From: Mytilus trossulus
Taxonomy: Eukaryota > Mollusca > Bivalvia > Mytilida > Mytilidae
Direction: 5' to 3'
Assembly (NCBI RefSeq): GCF_036588685.1
Contig: NC_086378.1
Location: 41,827,578 to 41,891,577, forward strand
Length of the DNA: 64,000 nt
A model generated the notes under the pieces. The model worked only from the letters and a program-made list of their open reading frames with translations, was not told where the DNA came from and did not search any database. Both the position numbers and the translations under genes were made by a program. Shown here in pieces: positions 23,901 to 33,305 of this stretch (position 1 is its first letter; each line of letters starts with the position of its first letter).

Positions 23901-25604
23901 CAAAATCTAAAAGCCTTATGAAAACAAGTGACTGTAGTCCCAGAAAAAAAAAATAGCCTTGCCAGACGTCGTTATTATTTGGACTAAAGTGACTGGTGAA
24001 AACACAGGCACTTGTTTCTATCCATTGGAAGACCCACTATCAACGTATATTTACGAGAAGGTACCCAACTACTTTTTTCACCTCTCCGCTTAAAACCCTT
24101 ATTTCTCTGTCAATTCAGTCTCAATTTTTTTGTTCCATTCACCATTTGATTCATGAAAAGTTTATCTTCCAGATGATATGCATTGTATTTGCCCTTAGAG
24201 TATCCCTTACCCCCAGTCCACAAGATTTGTCAATAAATTTTCATAAATATACGTTGATAGTGGGTCTTCCAATGGATAGAAACAAGTGCCTGTGCTCATG
24301 GTGGGTGAAAACAGAGACATATAATTGTATTATATGTCTCTGGTGAAAAGTAATGTTTATTCAGTTCTTGAACCAGTGCATGTATAAATCATAAACTTAA
24401 TCTTCTGTGCACGATTTTATCAAGGCGTCTCGGAAAAAAATTAAAATAGCCTTGCCAGATGTCATAATTATTTGGACTAGTAAATTTTTAACAGATATAT
24501 CATGTTAAGGAGGGGTATGTGCGAAAAGAATGTTAAATTTCCTGAGCCGTTAGGCGAGGGAAATTCATTCTCAAGACTGGTATTTTTCGCAAATACCCCT
24601 CCTAAACATGATATATCTGTTTAATTACACCAATGTTAATGTTCAAAAACGCATTGATGATCGTGACGTTACAAGCGTCCAGTCGGATAGAGTATTTTTT
24701 GGCAAATACCACAGCAGAGAGGGTAAAAAAGGTATATCCTTTTGGCAAATAGCCTGGCGGCGTTAAAAAATGAACGATATTCATTTGATATTTAACAGTG
24801 AATTGGTGAAAAATACACTGGCTATCAACCAATCAAAACCCAGGATTCTTACATAAGGTGTAATTAATGAATGTAGGACAGAAAGTCACAGGACAAAAAG
24901 TCACAGACAAAAATTCACGGACAAAAAGTCACAATTCATTTTTTCTGATTATTTTCTTTGATAAAAAACGCTTATTTCTACATAAATATTTTTGTATTTT
25001 TCTTGAACTATTGTATATTAACCAAAATTTTAAATAAAATGTATCAAAAAAATATCAAAGATGATTAAATAATTGTTAAAAAAACAAAATGTCGAACTGG
25101 CTTGGCACTTAAATGGCTTCATGGTGCCAAGAAATCTTTCTTTTGCATGATTAAAACTAAATAAATCTTTAATTTTCAAGTATAATGACACATTTCCTAA
25201 ACTTTAATATGAATATATGTATTAAAAAGTAAATATTTCAAGATATTTCTCTTAGTCTTACATACATGACATATTCAAACAATTGTAAACATATTATTTG
25301 TGACTTTTTGTCCTGTGACTTTTTGTCCTACCAAATTTGTGACTTTATGTCCTGTGACTTTTTGTCCTGTGACTTTCTGTCCGTTTACCTAATTAATAGC
25401 TAAAAGATTACATTTTCACAATTTTCAATGATTTCGTAAAACTGTTATATTTTGGGACCAAAAAGGGGTCTTACTGAATCTACTCCTTTTTTTTTTAGCT
25501 AGAAATTAAGAGACCTGTAAAAACAATTCAAATAAGAGCTCTTCTGTAACGGTTTCGGGTAAATTTCCGACCCAAACTGTTCGATCAACTTCTCCGTCTG
25601 CCAT
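20497..25604 (-). CDS. RBM7: RNA-binding protein 7 (NEXT complex RRM subunit), 3 exons
   Basis: Spliced CDS: exon 1 25604-25515, exon 2 22978-22816, exon 3 20924-20497 (681 nt, 226 aa). One RRM spans residues about 8-85, with RNP2-like VWVGNL (10-15) and RNP1 KRFAFITF (48-55). The stretches LLFELF, QAGPL and TGSSHNSP around it are typical of RBM7. The rest is a low-complexity Ser/Asn/Gln/Pro tail ending in nine Gln and RSYRRY; length is a little below vertebrate RBM7. In animals RBM7 joins ZCCHC8 and the MTR4 helicase in the nuclear exosome targeting complex, which sends promoter-upstream and other short-lived nuclear transcripts to the exosome. All introns are GT-AG and the joins keep frame (0 at exon 1/2, phase 1 at exon 2/3). 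RBM11 is the nearest alternative, but the RRM reads closer to RBM7. Confidence 0.9.
21290..22080. repeat. ~149-bp tandem array, about 6 units (GAAAATGAGGTCAAGG)
   Basis: TGA(A)CCATGAAAATGAGGTCAAGGTCAG-type words start at about 21297, 21445, 21593, 21742, 21890 and 22043. Each unit also has ACATGTACACCTTACA, CACCAAATATAGT and GACCTATTGC. The same family fills parts of both palindrome arms at 56100-56680 and 60680-61400. Confidence 0.88.
22130..22345. repeat. Dispersed repeat with GCTGCTGCCGCCGCCGGATCAC end
   Basis: GGATCACTATCCCTATGTCGAGCTTT followed by GCAGGCTCGACAAAAA resembles the elements at 55785-55850 and 61505-61590. The adjacent CCATGTCTGCCATGT..AACTAGATACCCT text recurs at 52500-52565. 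Confidence 0.6.
22816..22978 (-). CDS. RBM7: RBM7 exon 2 (most of the RRM)
   Basis: Acceptor TTATAG|GCTGG, donor AGAACAG|GTATGA. Encodes AGPLQKVKLATDKDG through RNP1 and NSLKLQTRT, residues 31-84 plus the first base of codon 85. Confidence 0.92.
23858..23876 (+). mobile_element. Solo half of the CAGAGACATATAAT palindrome element
   Basis: GTATTATATGTCTCTG without its partner arm. Full palindromes of the same sequence are at 24312 and 25819. Confidence 0.5.
24003..24303. mobile_element. MITE with ~50-bp inverted repeats
   Basis: Left arm CACAGGCACTTGTTTCTATC.. (24003-24053), right arm the reverse complement (24243-24294), almost perfect, through CACTATCAACGTATATTTA. Flanked by GGTGAAAA at 23995-24002 and 24304-24311, a possible 8-bp target-site duplication, though the right arm ends 9 bp before the second copy. 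Confidence 0.8.
24312..24342. mobile_element. 31-bp palindromic micro-insertion with 7-bp TSD
   Basis: CAGAGACATATAAT..ATTATATGTCTCTG around a TTGT-like centre, flanked on both sides by GTGAAAA (24305-24311 and 24343-24349); counting a shared G the repeat is 8 bp, GGTGAAAA. CAGAG ends with an ~8-bp TSD are reminiscent of hAT, which is inference. Confidence 0.65.
24488..24623. mobile_element. Foldback MITE
   Basis: TTAACAGATATATCATGTTA GGAGGGGTAT on the left pairs with ATACCCCTCC TAAACATGATATATCTGTTTAA on the right, with TTCGCA..TGCGAA words inside. Loop of about 50 bp. Confidence 0.75.
24876..25382. mobile_element. Foldback element with GGACAAAAAGTCACA arrays at both ends
   Basis: Left end 24876-24934: GGACAGAAAGTCACAGGACA and further GGACAAAAAGTCAC units. 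Right end 25299-25382: the reverse complement, more units, ending TGTGACTTTCTGTCC. AT-rich centre. TAATTAAT occurs on both sides (24861-24868, 25390-25397) and could be an 8-bp duplication, but it is low complexity. Confidence 0.8.
25515..25604 (-). CDS. RBM7: RBM7 exon 1 (coding part)
   Basis: ATG at 25604-25602 with AAA at -3 to -1 opens a 30-codon segment: MADGEVDRTVWVGNLPE and on to LFELFLQ. The donor is CAG|GTCTCT at 25514. This exon is too short to stand out as an open frame. The next in-frame piece is exon 2. Confidence 0.9.
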
Positions 25605-25818
25605 TTTCCAAGTTCTTAGAAATACGAGGGAAAGATACGAATGTCACATGCGGTTTAAAATAGTAGTGTACGTAAATGCCTCCGTTACTCGAGGCACCCC
25701 TTGATATCACAGTGGAATCCGTGTGCACTTCCTTAGACCTATCAGACATATGTTGACCATAAGCTGATACCGACATTAAAACCGAAACCAAAAATAGAAG
25801 CGAGGTAAATGGTAAATG

Positions 25819-25856
25819 CAGAGACATATAATATATAATTGTATTATATGTCTCTG
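25819..25856. mobile_element. 38-bp palindromic micro-insertion with 7-bp TSD
   Basis: CAGAGACATATAATAT..TATTATATGTCTCTG flanked by GTAAATG at 25812-25818 and 25857-25863 (8 bp if a shared G is counted). Same ends as 24312-24342. It sits about 215 bp upstream of the RBM7 start codon. Confidence 0.65.
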
Positions 25857-26179
25857 GTAAATGCATGTTTATATAAATGTTTAATTAACTCACTGAATTA
25901 ACTCAACCCTTCTTCTTCATTATATTGTTTGAAATTTGAATACAATATTTTGATAGACTAAATGATTATAATTATTCAACAATTTACATCTGGGAACAGT
26001 TAATATGTATATATGTTCCTGTTTACATGAATCCATCAAGAAAGCAAAGTTTAATTCAATTCGTATCAAAATACACTAATCATGAAGCAAAGGAGTAGGT
26101 TCAGTAAGACCCCTTTTTGGCCCCAAAATATAACAATTTTACAAAATTGTGAAAATGTAATCTTTTAGCTATTTACTGG

Positions 26180-27489
26180 AAAGTAGAATGCTTCTGCTAC
26201 ATAAATATGGACTGTTTTTGACAATACAATGCACGTATATCGGGTACTAGCATCATTAAGTCATGCTAACTTACTGAAATCTTCACAATTTTAACATTTT
26301 AGTTAAGTGTGTTCATTCTTAATATTGTAATGTTAGTTGTATTTGATGATAATACATAACATATATAAAGGTTGAGGATGAACACGGATGCGGCCACTTT
26401 CATATTTGACAAAAAAACTTTCTGAAAAGTTACGTTTTTTGGCATATTTATTAGATTTTTCATATTTTAGCTTGAATCGGAGCGTTTTTAATGACTAAAT
26501 CAGTTAAAATCTTTCACATAAACTAATTGAATCAATTGAAATAGACACTTAAGTACAACTCTTTATAAGAACCAGGCAGTGTGCCATATACTAAAGATGC
26601 ATGATTTTTATTAGTTGTGGCTTTATTATTGATGGTGAGACGTTAATAAAATATTATTGTATTGTATTGTATTGTATTGTATTGTATTGTATTGTATTGT
26701 ATTGTATTGTATTGTATTGTATTGTATTGTGATATATGGGGGGGGGGGGGGGGGTCCAGATTTTATCTATAATTGGGGGTGTCTTCCTCGAATGCCAACA
26801 TTTTATGTTACCTATTCCTTGAATGCCAACAAAAATATTTCAATGGATGTTTATATAATAACAATAGGTGTTGTTATAAGTATTTAACTGTAAAAAATAA
26901 TTAGTGAACTTGATGAAATTGCTACATTTTATCACTTTTTAAGAAGAAAAAATAGCAAAATTTAGGGGTTTAAATTATTATGAATTTAAAGAAAGAAAGA
27001 AATGAAAACATTTTTACTATTCATTGAAAAAAAAAATGTGGAATAAAAATGTTTATTAACATAATAAGACATATTTAGATGAATTTAGTCTAAAGATGCA
27101 TGATTTTTATTAGTTGTGGCTTTAAACTAGTCTACTAGTAACTGTCAGTAACTGCAAGTTTTCTCAGAGGCTGTACTTTAGTGTCTTTTTGTTGTTGGGA
27201 TATACAAGTACCTGACCACGTCCATTCTGTGTAGTATTTCTATATGCATCTATTTCTATATACTTCCGATGTAAACATGAGAACGAAAATGCTTTTTCAC
27301 CTAGCTTCCTTCTTGGTGTTTATGAATAAGAATATCTATGAATAGCCACAACAAGAACTATTCCATCAGTTTACATATGAGTCCAAGGTACCAACACAAA
27401 CTTGCACTTCAACTTGTGTAAATAGTAAACAACAGCTATTTTATAATTATGAGATAACCCTTGCAAATGACCTGCATGTTGACAATCAT
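26180..27489. other. Intergenic sequence between RBM7 and the LINE
   Basis: AT-rich; contains the ATTGT microsatellite. AAAGATGCATGATTTTTATTAGTTGTGGCTTTA occurs twice (26594 and 27092). RBM7's promoter must lie in or near the first part; no TATA box is evident. Confidence 0.4.
26656..26755 (+). repeat. (ATTGT)n microsatellite followed by poly-G
   Basis: About 14 perfect pentamers, a short break, then about 15 G. The open frame through it is an artefact of the repeat. Confidence 0.95.
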
Positions 27490-27492
27490 TCA

Positions 27493-29352
27493 ATGCTGTT
27501 TTACCATATGAAATACAGCAGACCTCCTCTATGTTTTCAACCTATAAATATATCACAAAGATGTCATAGACTAATGATAATTCTGATAATAAGCGGTGAT
27601 ATATCATTAAATCCTGGTCCAGTAAAGAATCCATGTGGCCTATGCCATAGACCAGTTGCTAAAAACCATCGTGCAATATACTGTGAATCATGCTACTGCT
27701 GGTGGCATATCAAATGTGCGAACATCACCCCAACAGATTATAAGATGTGGGGCAATACTGACGATCCATGGGTATGTCCAGAGTGCAACTCGTTTCACTT
27801 CAGCGACTCCTATTTCAACAATTCCTATGAGATCAATAGTAATGCGGAAAATTCTTTCTCCTCACTTTCATCATCACTAATTTACCAAAATGATACATTA
27901 CCCAGTGATGACTCACCAAGTGAAAGTGATGTATTTGACCAACTCAGAGAACTTAAAAAGAGACATCCAATGCAACTCACCTGTGCATACTTAAATATAA
28001 ATAGCCTAAGACATAAATTTTGCTTAATTGAAGACTTGCTATCATCTAGTCTAGTTGAAATGTTATTCATTGCTGAAACTAAAATAGACAGTTCTTTTCC
28101 AGATGCTCAGTTTCGTGTAAATGACTATCATTTTTGGAGAGCAGATAGAAATCAGAACGGGGGAGGACTTGTCGCATATGCTCGATCAGATCTGGTATGT
28201 GACAGGAAGTGTAATTTAGAATTTAACTCAGTAGAATCAATTTGTGTAGACCTATTTGTCAATAATAGAAAATGGCTAATAACAGGGTTATATAGACCAT
28301 CTATGTCAAATTCAAAATTTAGCAAAGACTTTATAGATACCTTTGACAAAGCTTCAACAAAATATGATAATATTTTAATGTTAGGTGATCTCAATTATGA
28401 TATGCTAGTAAATGAGAAAAGTAATACTTTAAAAGATGCTTGTGATGTTTGTGATTTAACAAATCTGGTCCATGAACCTACATGTCATACTAAGGGGAAT
28501 AATCCAAGTCTGATAGATGTTGTACTGACAAATAAATCTAGTTTATGTATGAATATAAGAAATTTTAATACTGGTATTAGTGATGTTCACAATATGATCA
28601 GTGTGCAGATAAAGGGTCAAATTTCAAATAAGACCAAAGAATATAAAACTTATAGAAGCTTTAAAAAATTAGATCAAGATAATTTTATTTCAGACTTAGA
28701 AAAAAATGAATTTTCTAAAATAATAGATCAAGATGATATAAATCAAGCATATTCAGATTTTGAAAAGGCTGTGGTAAATGTTTTAGACCAACATGCTCCA
28801 TTGAAAAAAAGAAAACAATGTAAACAACCAGCACCATTTATGAACCAGGAGCTACGAAAAGCAGTGTACAAAAAAAGACAACTGTACAACAGGTATAACA
28901 AACAAAAATCAGGTAATACCTGGGAACTCTATAGACAACAGAGAAATCTAGTCAATAAAATAAAGAAAAAATCCATTAAAACATATTTTTACGAACGCTG
29001 CATAGGCGGACCAAAAACATCTGATTTCTGGCCTACTATTAAACCTTTTATTACAAACAAAGGTAGCAACTTCACAAAAAATATCATTCTATGTGATGAA
29101 GAAAACATAATAAGTGATCAAAAGAAAGTAGCAGAACACTTCAATGACTTCTTTATAAATGTGGCTAAAGATATTGGCAACAACACACCTGCTAATAATA
29201 ACCATCCAAGTGTTAAAAAAATACACGAAAACAAAACTGCCACACAACAACTAGAATTTAGTGCCATCTCAAATGAATTTGTAGATAAACAACTTAAAAA
29301 ATTAAACATAAAAAAGGCAACAGGAATACCGAATAGATGGCATATCAGTTAA
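27493..29352 (+). pseudogene. LINE ORF, N-terminal part: 2A-like, PHD finger, endonuclease
   Basis: 619 codons. Residues 34-43 read SGDISLNPGP, a 2A-like NPG|P motif after a hydrophobic stretch. A PHD-type zinc finger has C48, C51, C64, C67, H72, C75, C95 and C98. The APE endonuclease spans about 160-375: NINSLR (N168-N170), AETKID (E195), RNQNGGG, TGLYRP, LGDLNYD (D299, N301), SLIDVVLTN (D342) and SDVHNM (D364, H366), so the catalytic set looks intact. The frame then enters the RT N-terminal region (KKATGI) and is lost by a 1-nt surplus near 29330. The tail after that point is out of frame and meaningless. Confidence 0.88.
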
Positions 29353-29666
29353 AGTTCTAAAACTAGCACAACCAGTTATCACAAAACCAATGACTGAATT
29401 GATAAACAAGACTATTAAATCAGCCACTTTTCCAGACAAATTAAAAGAGGCACAAGTTGTACCATTGCATAAAAAGAACAATGTACTTGATGTGGGCAAC
29501 TATAGACCAGTAGTTTAAGTATACTTCCAGCAATTTCAAAATTTTCTGAACGAGCAATTTACAACCAGCTAGTTGAATACTTTAATACACACTTTTATAC
29601 TTATCTGCATTTCGACCAAAATATGGATGTCAAACTACTCTACTCAGGATTATAGAGGACTGGAAA
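29330..29666 (+). pseudogene. LINE RT, N-terminal segment in shifted frames
   Basis: The next frame gives DGISVKVLKLAQPVITKP, PLHKKN and NYRPV, the usual RT start. A stop at about 29516 and another frame change before RPKYGCQTTLL interrupt it. The catalytic part resumes in the 29667 frame. Confidence 0.75.
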
Positions 29667-30458
29667 ATGGCACTTGATCAAAATAAGTTTATTGGCTCAA
29701 TTCTAATGGATCTATCTAAGGCTTTCGATTGTCTCCCTCACGATCTTCTACTGCTTAAGCTTGAAGCATATGGTCTTTCAACATCCTCATTAAAACTCAT
29801 TAAAAATTACTTATCTAACAGGAAACAATGTGTTCGAGTTGGCTCTAGTCTGAGCAATTGGCAAAACATATACAAAGGAGTACCACAAGGTTCTATTCTA
29901 GGTCCTATACTGTTCAACATCTTCATTAATGACATATTTCACTTCATTACAAACAGTTCACTCTACAATTATGCTGATGACAACACATTATCTTATGCAA
30001 ATAGAGATATAGACACCGTTATCTCCACACTTGAAAAAGACAGTTTGGCTCTAATAGAATGGTTTTCTTCCAATCAAATGAAGGCAAACCCTGAAAAATT
30101 GCAAGCTTTGGCAATTGGCAAAAAAACAATGGGCAAAAACATTACATTTGATCTAGCAGGTAACAAAATAAAATGTGAAAAAGAGGTCAAACTATTAGGC
30201 ATCACCATTGACTTTGAACTACATTTCAACACGCATATATCAAACATCTGCAAAAAAGCATCCAGACAACTAAATGTATTAAAAAGACTTGGCAAATACT
30301 TAAACAAACTTGGAAAATTAACAATATATCACTCCTTTATCATGCCAAACTTCTGTTCATTGTCCTGGCATTTCTGCAGCGAGGCCAACACTAAAAAAAT
30401 TGAAAATACAAGAAAGAGCACTTCGCTTCATTTACCAGGATCACAACAGCACATATGA
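29667..30458 (+). pseudogene. LINE reverse transcriptase, catalytic part
   Basis: 263 codons with motif A LMDLSKAFDCLPHDLL, motif B GVPQGSILGPILFNIFIND and motif C YADD at residues 102-105, followed by ANPEKLQ and KLLGITID (thumb-side motifs). RT catalysis residues are present, but the frame is broken on both sides. The last ~25 residues are out of frame. Confidence 0.88.
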
Positions 30459-30480
30459 AGACTTACTTTTAAAATAAAAA

Positions 30481-30828
30481 ATGCCATCACTTAAAGTAAG
30501 ACGCCTAAGAACCATGGCAATAGAGGTCTTTAGAACACTCAATCATGAAAATCCAGTATACCTCCATGACCTTATAAATATTAAAAAAACAAAATATTCT
30601 TTCAGATACCAAAATTTAGCTGAAATACCAGACGTAAGAACAACAAGGTATGGCTTGAAATCTTTCAGATATTCTGCTGCCAAACTATGGAATGAGTTGC
30701 CAAACCACTTTAGAACTGAAACATCTTTTACCCAATTCAAGAGTCTAATAAACTCATGGAATGGCAACTCATGCCATTGCAATGCATGTGCATGTGCATT
30801 GTTTTATTTATTTTATGTTATAGCTTGA
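30481..30828 (+). pseudogene. LINE C-terminal region
   Basis: LKVRRLRTMAIEVFRTLN, NPVYLHDL and AAKLWNELPNHFR are the typical C-terminal block seen after RT in this LINE group. It ends at a stop at 30826-30828; the 3' UTR follows. Confidence 0.8.
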
Positions 30829-31139
30829 AATATAATAGTGCTGCTTCTTGTGAATGTTTGCTAAGCTTTTTATAATTTGTGAATGCTGTGCTTCAGTTTT
30901 TATGTTTGCTTTTAGTGCTTATGCATGTGTATAATATAGTATTTAATAGTGCAGCCTAAATGTGCATGAAATGTATGTTCTATGTCTTTTATGTTTTAAT
31001 ATTTGTATTGTGTATGATTGTTATGTAAATGTATGCGTTTGTCGGTTATAAAAGCTCAGAGAGCTTATGTTTATTTGTTATATGACATGCCGACTCCAAA
31101 TAAAGCTTTGAATTGAATTGAATTGACATAAGACGTTTT

Positions 31140-31266
31140 CGACTGATTTTTATAGTTAGTTCGACTATTTGGTATGGGCTTTGATCATGTTGATGACTGT
31201 ACGGTGAACTATTATAGTTGTTAATTTCTGTTTTATTTGGTCTCTTGTGGAGAGTTGTCTCAATGT
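31140..31266 (-). repeat. Mussel interspersed repeat, split by element C
   Basis: Reverse copy of the 121-345 family up to AGAGTTGTCTCAATGT. It continues after element C at 34981 (CAATCATACCTCATCTTCTT), so C landed inside this repeat. Confidence 0.75.
31261..31266 (+). other. Target-site duplication CAATGT, left of element C
   Basis: CAATGT here and again at 34981-34986. Confidence 0.85.
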
Positions 31267-31294
31267 TACGGAAGCCGATAAGGGCCATTCAAAA

Positions 31295-31440
31295 AAAAAT
31301 ATTTTATGTCGTTATTACGACATAGCATGTCGTAATTTCGACATAACATGTCGTTTTTACGACATCGTTATGTCGTAATTTCGACATATCATGTCGTAAT
31401 AACGACATAGCTATGTCGTTAAACGACATCGCTATATTTA
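31295..31440. repeat. Subterminal palindrome array, left end of C
   Basis: Repeated TATGTCGTAA(T)nTACGACATA words in alternating form (TCGTTATTACGACATAGC, GTCGTAATTTCGACATAAC). Mirror array at 34770-34945. Candidate transposase-binding sites, by analogy. Confidence 0.85.
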
Positions 31441-32381
31441 AAAGAATATGTATTATGATTGGCAAGAGACTAAATGACAAAGAAATTAACAATTATACGT
31501 CATCATAATGTCCCCGATAATTATAAAAGCCCCCGCATGGTCAGCTATAAAAGAGGGAAGAAAGCTACCAGAGGGAGGGTCCCCGAAATGCTGTGTGGCA
31601 GACAGTGTTATTATTCAATTATTAGCTCCCTTGGTAAAACTCCAAATTTCATATTTAATGTATTCTATTGTTAAATAATTTACATGAAGCTTAATAGTAT
31701 ATATTTGTTAATTGCATAGCTTTTGCTATTTGAATTCATTGGTTAAAGATATTTATTTATATTGTAAAGTTTAATATTTGCATCGTCGCAAAATCTTTGG
31801 TTACCTTCTTTGGATACCTTCAGTGAGAAACTTATATATGTTATAGATACCAATTTAGATTAACTTGGCCCATAGTGCTGTACAGTCAGTCAAAGTCGTT
31901 TAGATTAACAAGTTTAAAACCGGTCGTAGAATAGCTATGCAGTCACACATGTTGGAAGAATGACATGTGGAATTATTAGAGGACTGAAATTGTACAACCA
32001 AGTCAAGCCAAGCTTTCCATCTCCCTTTAAATAAGCACAAACTACATGGCTTCTTGGTATAAGGGTGTATTGAAGTATTGATAGCTCTATTTCTACTTTC
32101 AAACGTTGGGCACGCGCGATGTTCCTACAACCCTTTCGGATTTAAAACAGAATCTTCGAAATTTCATCCGCAAAACAAAATAAAAATGTTAGAAAACACG
32201 AACCAATATTAAAACAAATTCAATATATGTTTTAAATTATGTTTTTACAGCTCTTGATCATCTCCTAAGTAATATCTAGTATATTTGAGGATTAAAAAAA
32301 GAAAGCTATGTGAAAAAAACGGATGTCCCCATCCAACGTTACATTTATGAAAAACTGTTTTAACTCTTATGTATAGTGATC

Positions 32382-32488
32382 CTATTTCTTATTATCTGAT
32401 CTTCTTGATTCTTGACAGGAACAACGACATGTGTCGGTTCTTTTTGGCGTTAAAGCCGTTATTTTACCAAATTTCATTTGACTCGACT
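32382..32488 (-). CDS. Possible terminal exon, unknown product (element C)
   Basis: On the minus strand a good acceptor (polypyrimidine then TTTCTACAG) is followed by ATGCAGTCGAGTCAAATG. The frame gives MQSSQMKFGKITALTPKRTD and a Cys/Arg/Ser-rich end, stop at 32382. No domain recognised and no upstream exon was found. Could be chance. Confidence 0.25.
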
Positions 32489-33104
32489 GCATCTGTAGAA
32501 AATGAATAAAAATAGTCAGACAATAATAATATCTAACAAAAGTACAAATATTTGCCTCATGTGAGTTCAAATATTGCTGATTCAATAAAAATCTTCTCTA
32601 CACAGTCGTTTTTAAAACGGTAGCCATTTTGTACAAGTTGATATTTCATTTTTCAAAGCAGTTAAGGCGTTTTTTTATAATTGATCAAAACAAAAGTTAG
32701 ATATACGAAGAGTAAAAAATGCCTAGATTCTATCCTTATTAACTACATATTTGGGTCTTAAAGGAATAAAATGCTTCCATACATTAAAAAACGGTAGCCA
32801 ATTTTTCCAAATGTCTGAAAACGTCTAAATTCCTAAAGACGCTAATTTCCGACGTTAAATGTGCTAAAGTTTCAATTTAATGTTTATGATAATTAAAACA
32901 AATCGTGTTATGAAACTTGGAGAAAGATGTTAAGGATTGCTGCCGAAAAAAAAATAGTGCATGTTGCTAAAGACTCCGCCCGGGGAAATAGGTTCGACAC
33001 AGGTTAAATTTTGCAATTTTTATTAATTGTATAGCTTTTAACGATTTATTTAAAAGAATTTGGAAATGGGGGAAAAATCCCATTTTATAAAATAAATTGA
33101 AATT

Positions 33105-33305
33105 ATGTTACGGAATTACTCCGAAATAGATCATTTAAAGTCGTCACTTCAGTTAGGTGCAATCACCAATATCAAAACACTTAATACCAGTTCACGGAAT
33201 GTTTTACTTCGCGATTTGTCCTGCTATTTCGTGATGAAAGTAATTCCTGTACTAGCGAAGCCGGAACTTTTCGTCAATATAAACTTGTGCATGAAATGGA
33301 GGTAA
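33105..33305 (+). CDS. Hypothetical ORF, element C cargo, part 1
   Basis: 66 codons from ATG at 33105: LRNYSEIDHLKSSLQLGAIT, then DLSCYFVMKVIPVLAKPELF. Not recognised. The composition looks protein-like, and it overlaps the next frame, which continues in the +2 phase, so the two may be one gene broken by a frameshift. It lies in the unique interior of C, outside its TIRs. Confidence 0.35.
   Translation: MLRNYSEIDHLKSSLQLGAITNIKTLNTSSRNVLLRDLSCYFVMKVIPVLAKPELFVNINLCMKWR

Larger units (their letters stand above)
22979..25514 (-). other. RBM7 intron 1
   Basis: 2,536 bp, GTCTCT..TTATAG. Holds at least five palindromic or inverted mini-elements, annotated separately, plus a direct duplication of AAAGGGAAGGCTGGGATTGAG (23286 and 23456). 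Confidence 0.8.
25394..26172. repeat. Inverted repeat pair flanking RBM7 exon 1
   Basis: About 95 bp at 25394-25490 (TAGCTAAAAGATTACATTTT, GGGACCAAAAAGGGGTCTTAC) recurs inverted at 26085-26172. The two enclose the first coding exon, the presumed 5' UTR and about 480 bp upstream of the start codon. Confidence 0.8.
27490..31126 (+). mobile_element. APE-type non-LTR retrotransposon (Jockey/CR1 group), frameshifted
   Basis: Order: 2A-like motif, PHD finger, AP endonuclease, RT, C-terminal region, 3' UTR with AATAAA at 31099-31104 and a short GAATT tandem tail (31110-31126). At least three frame breaks (about 29330, 29515 and 29590-29660) and one near 30400-30480 make it non-autonomous. The 5' end is not defined; no flanking duplication was found. 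Clade assignment is from the domain order and the short tandem 3' tail. Confidence 0.85.

Noticed and set aside
26657-26887. Open frame rich in YCIVL repeats
   Set aside because: It is the ATTGT microsatellite and the poly-G tract translated.
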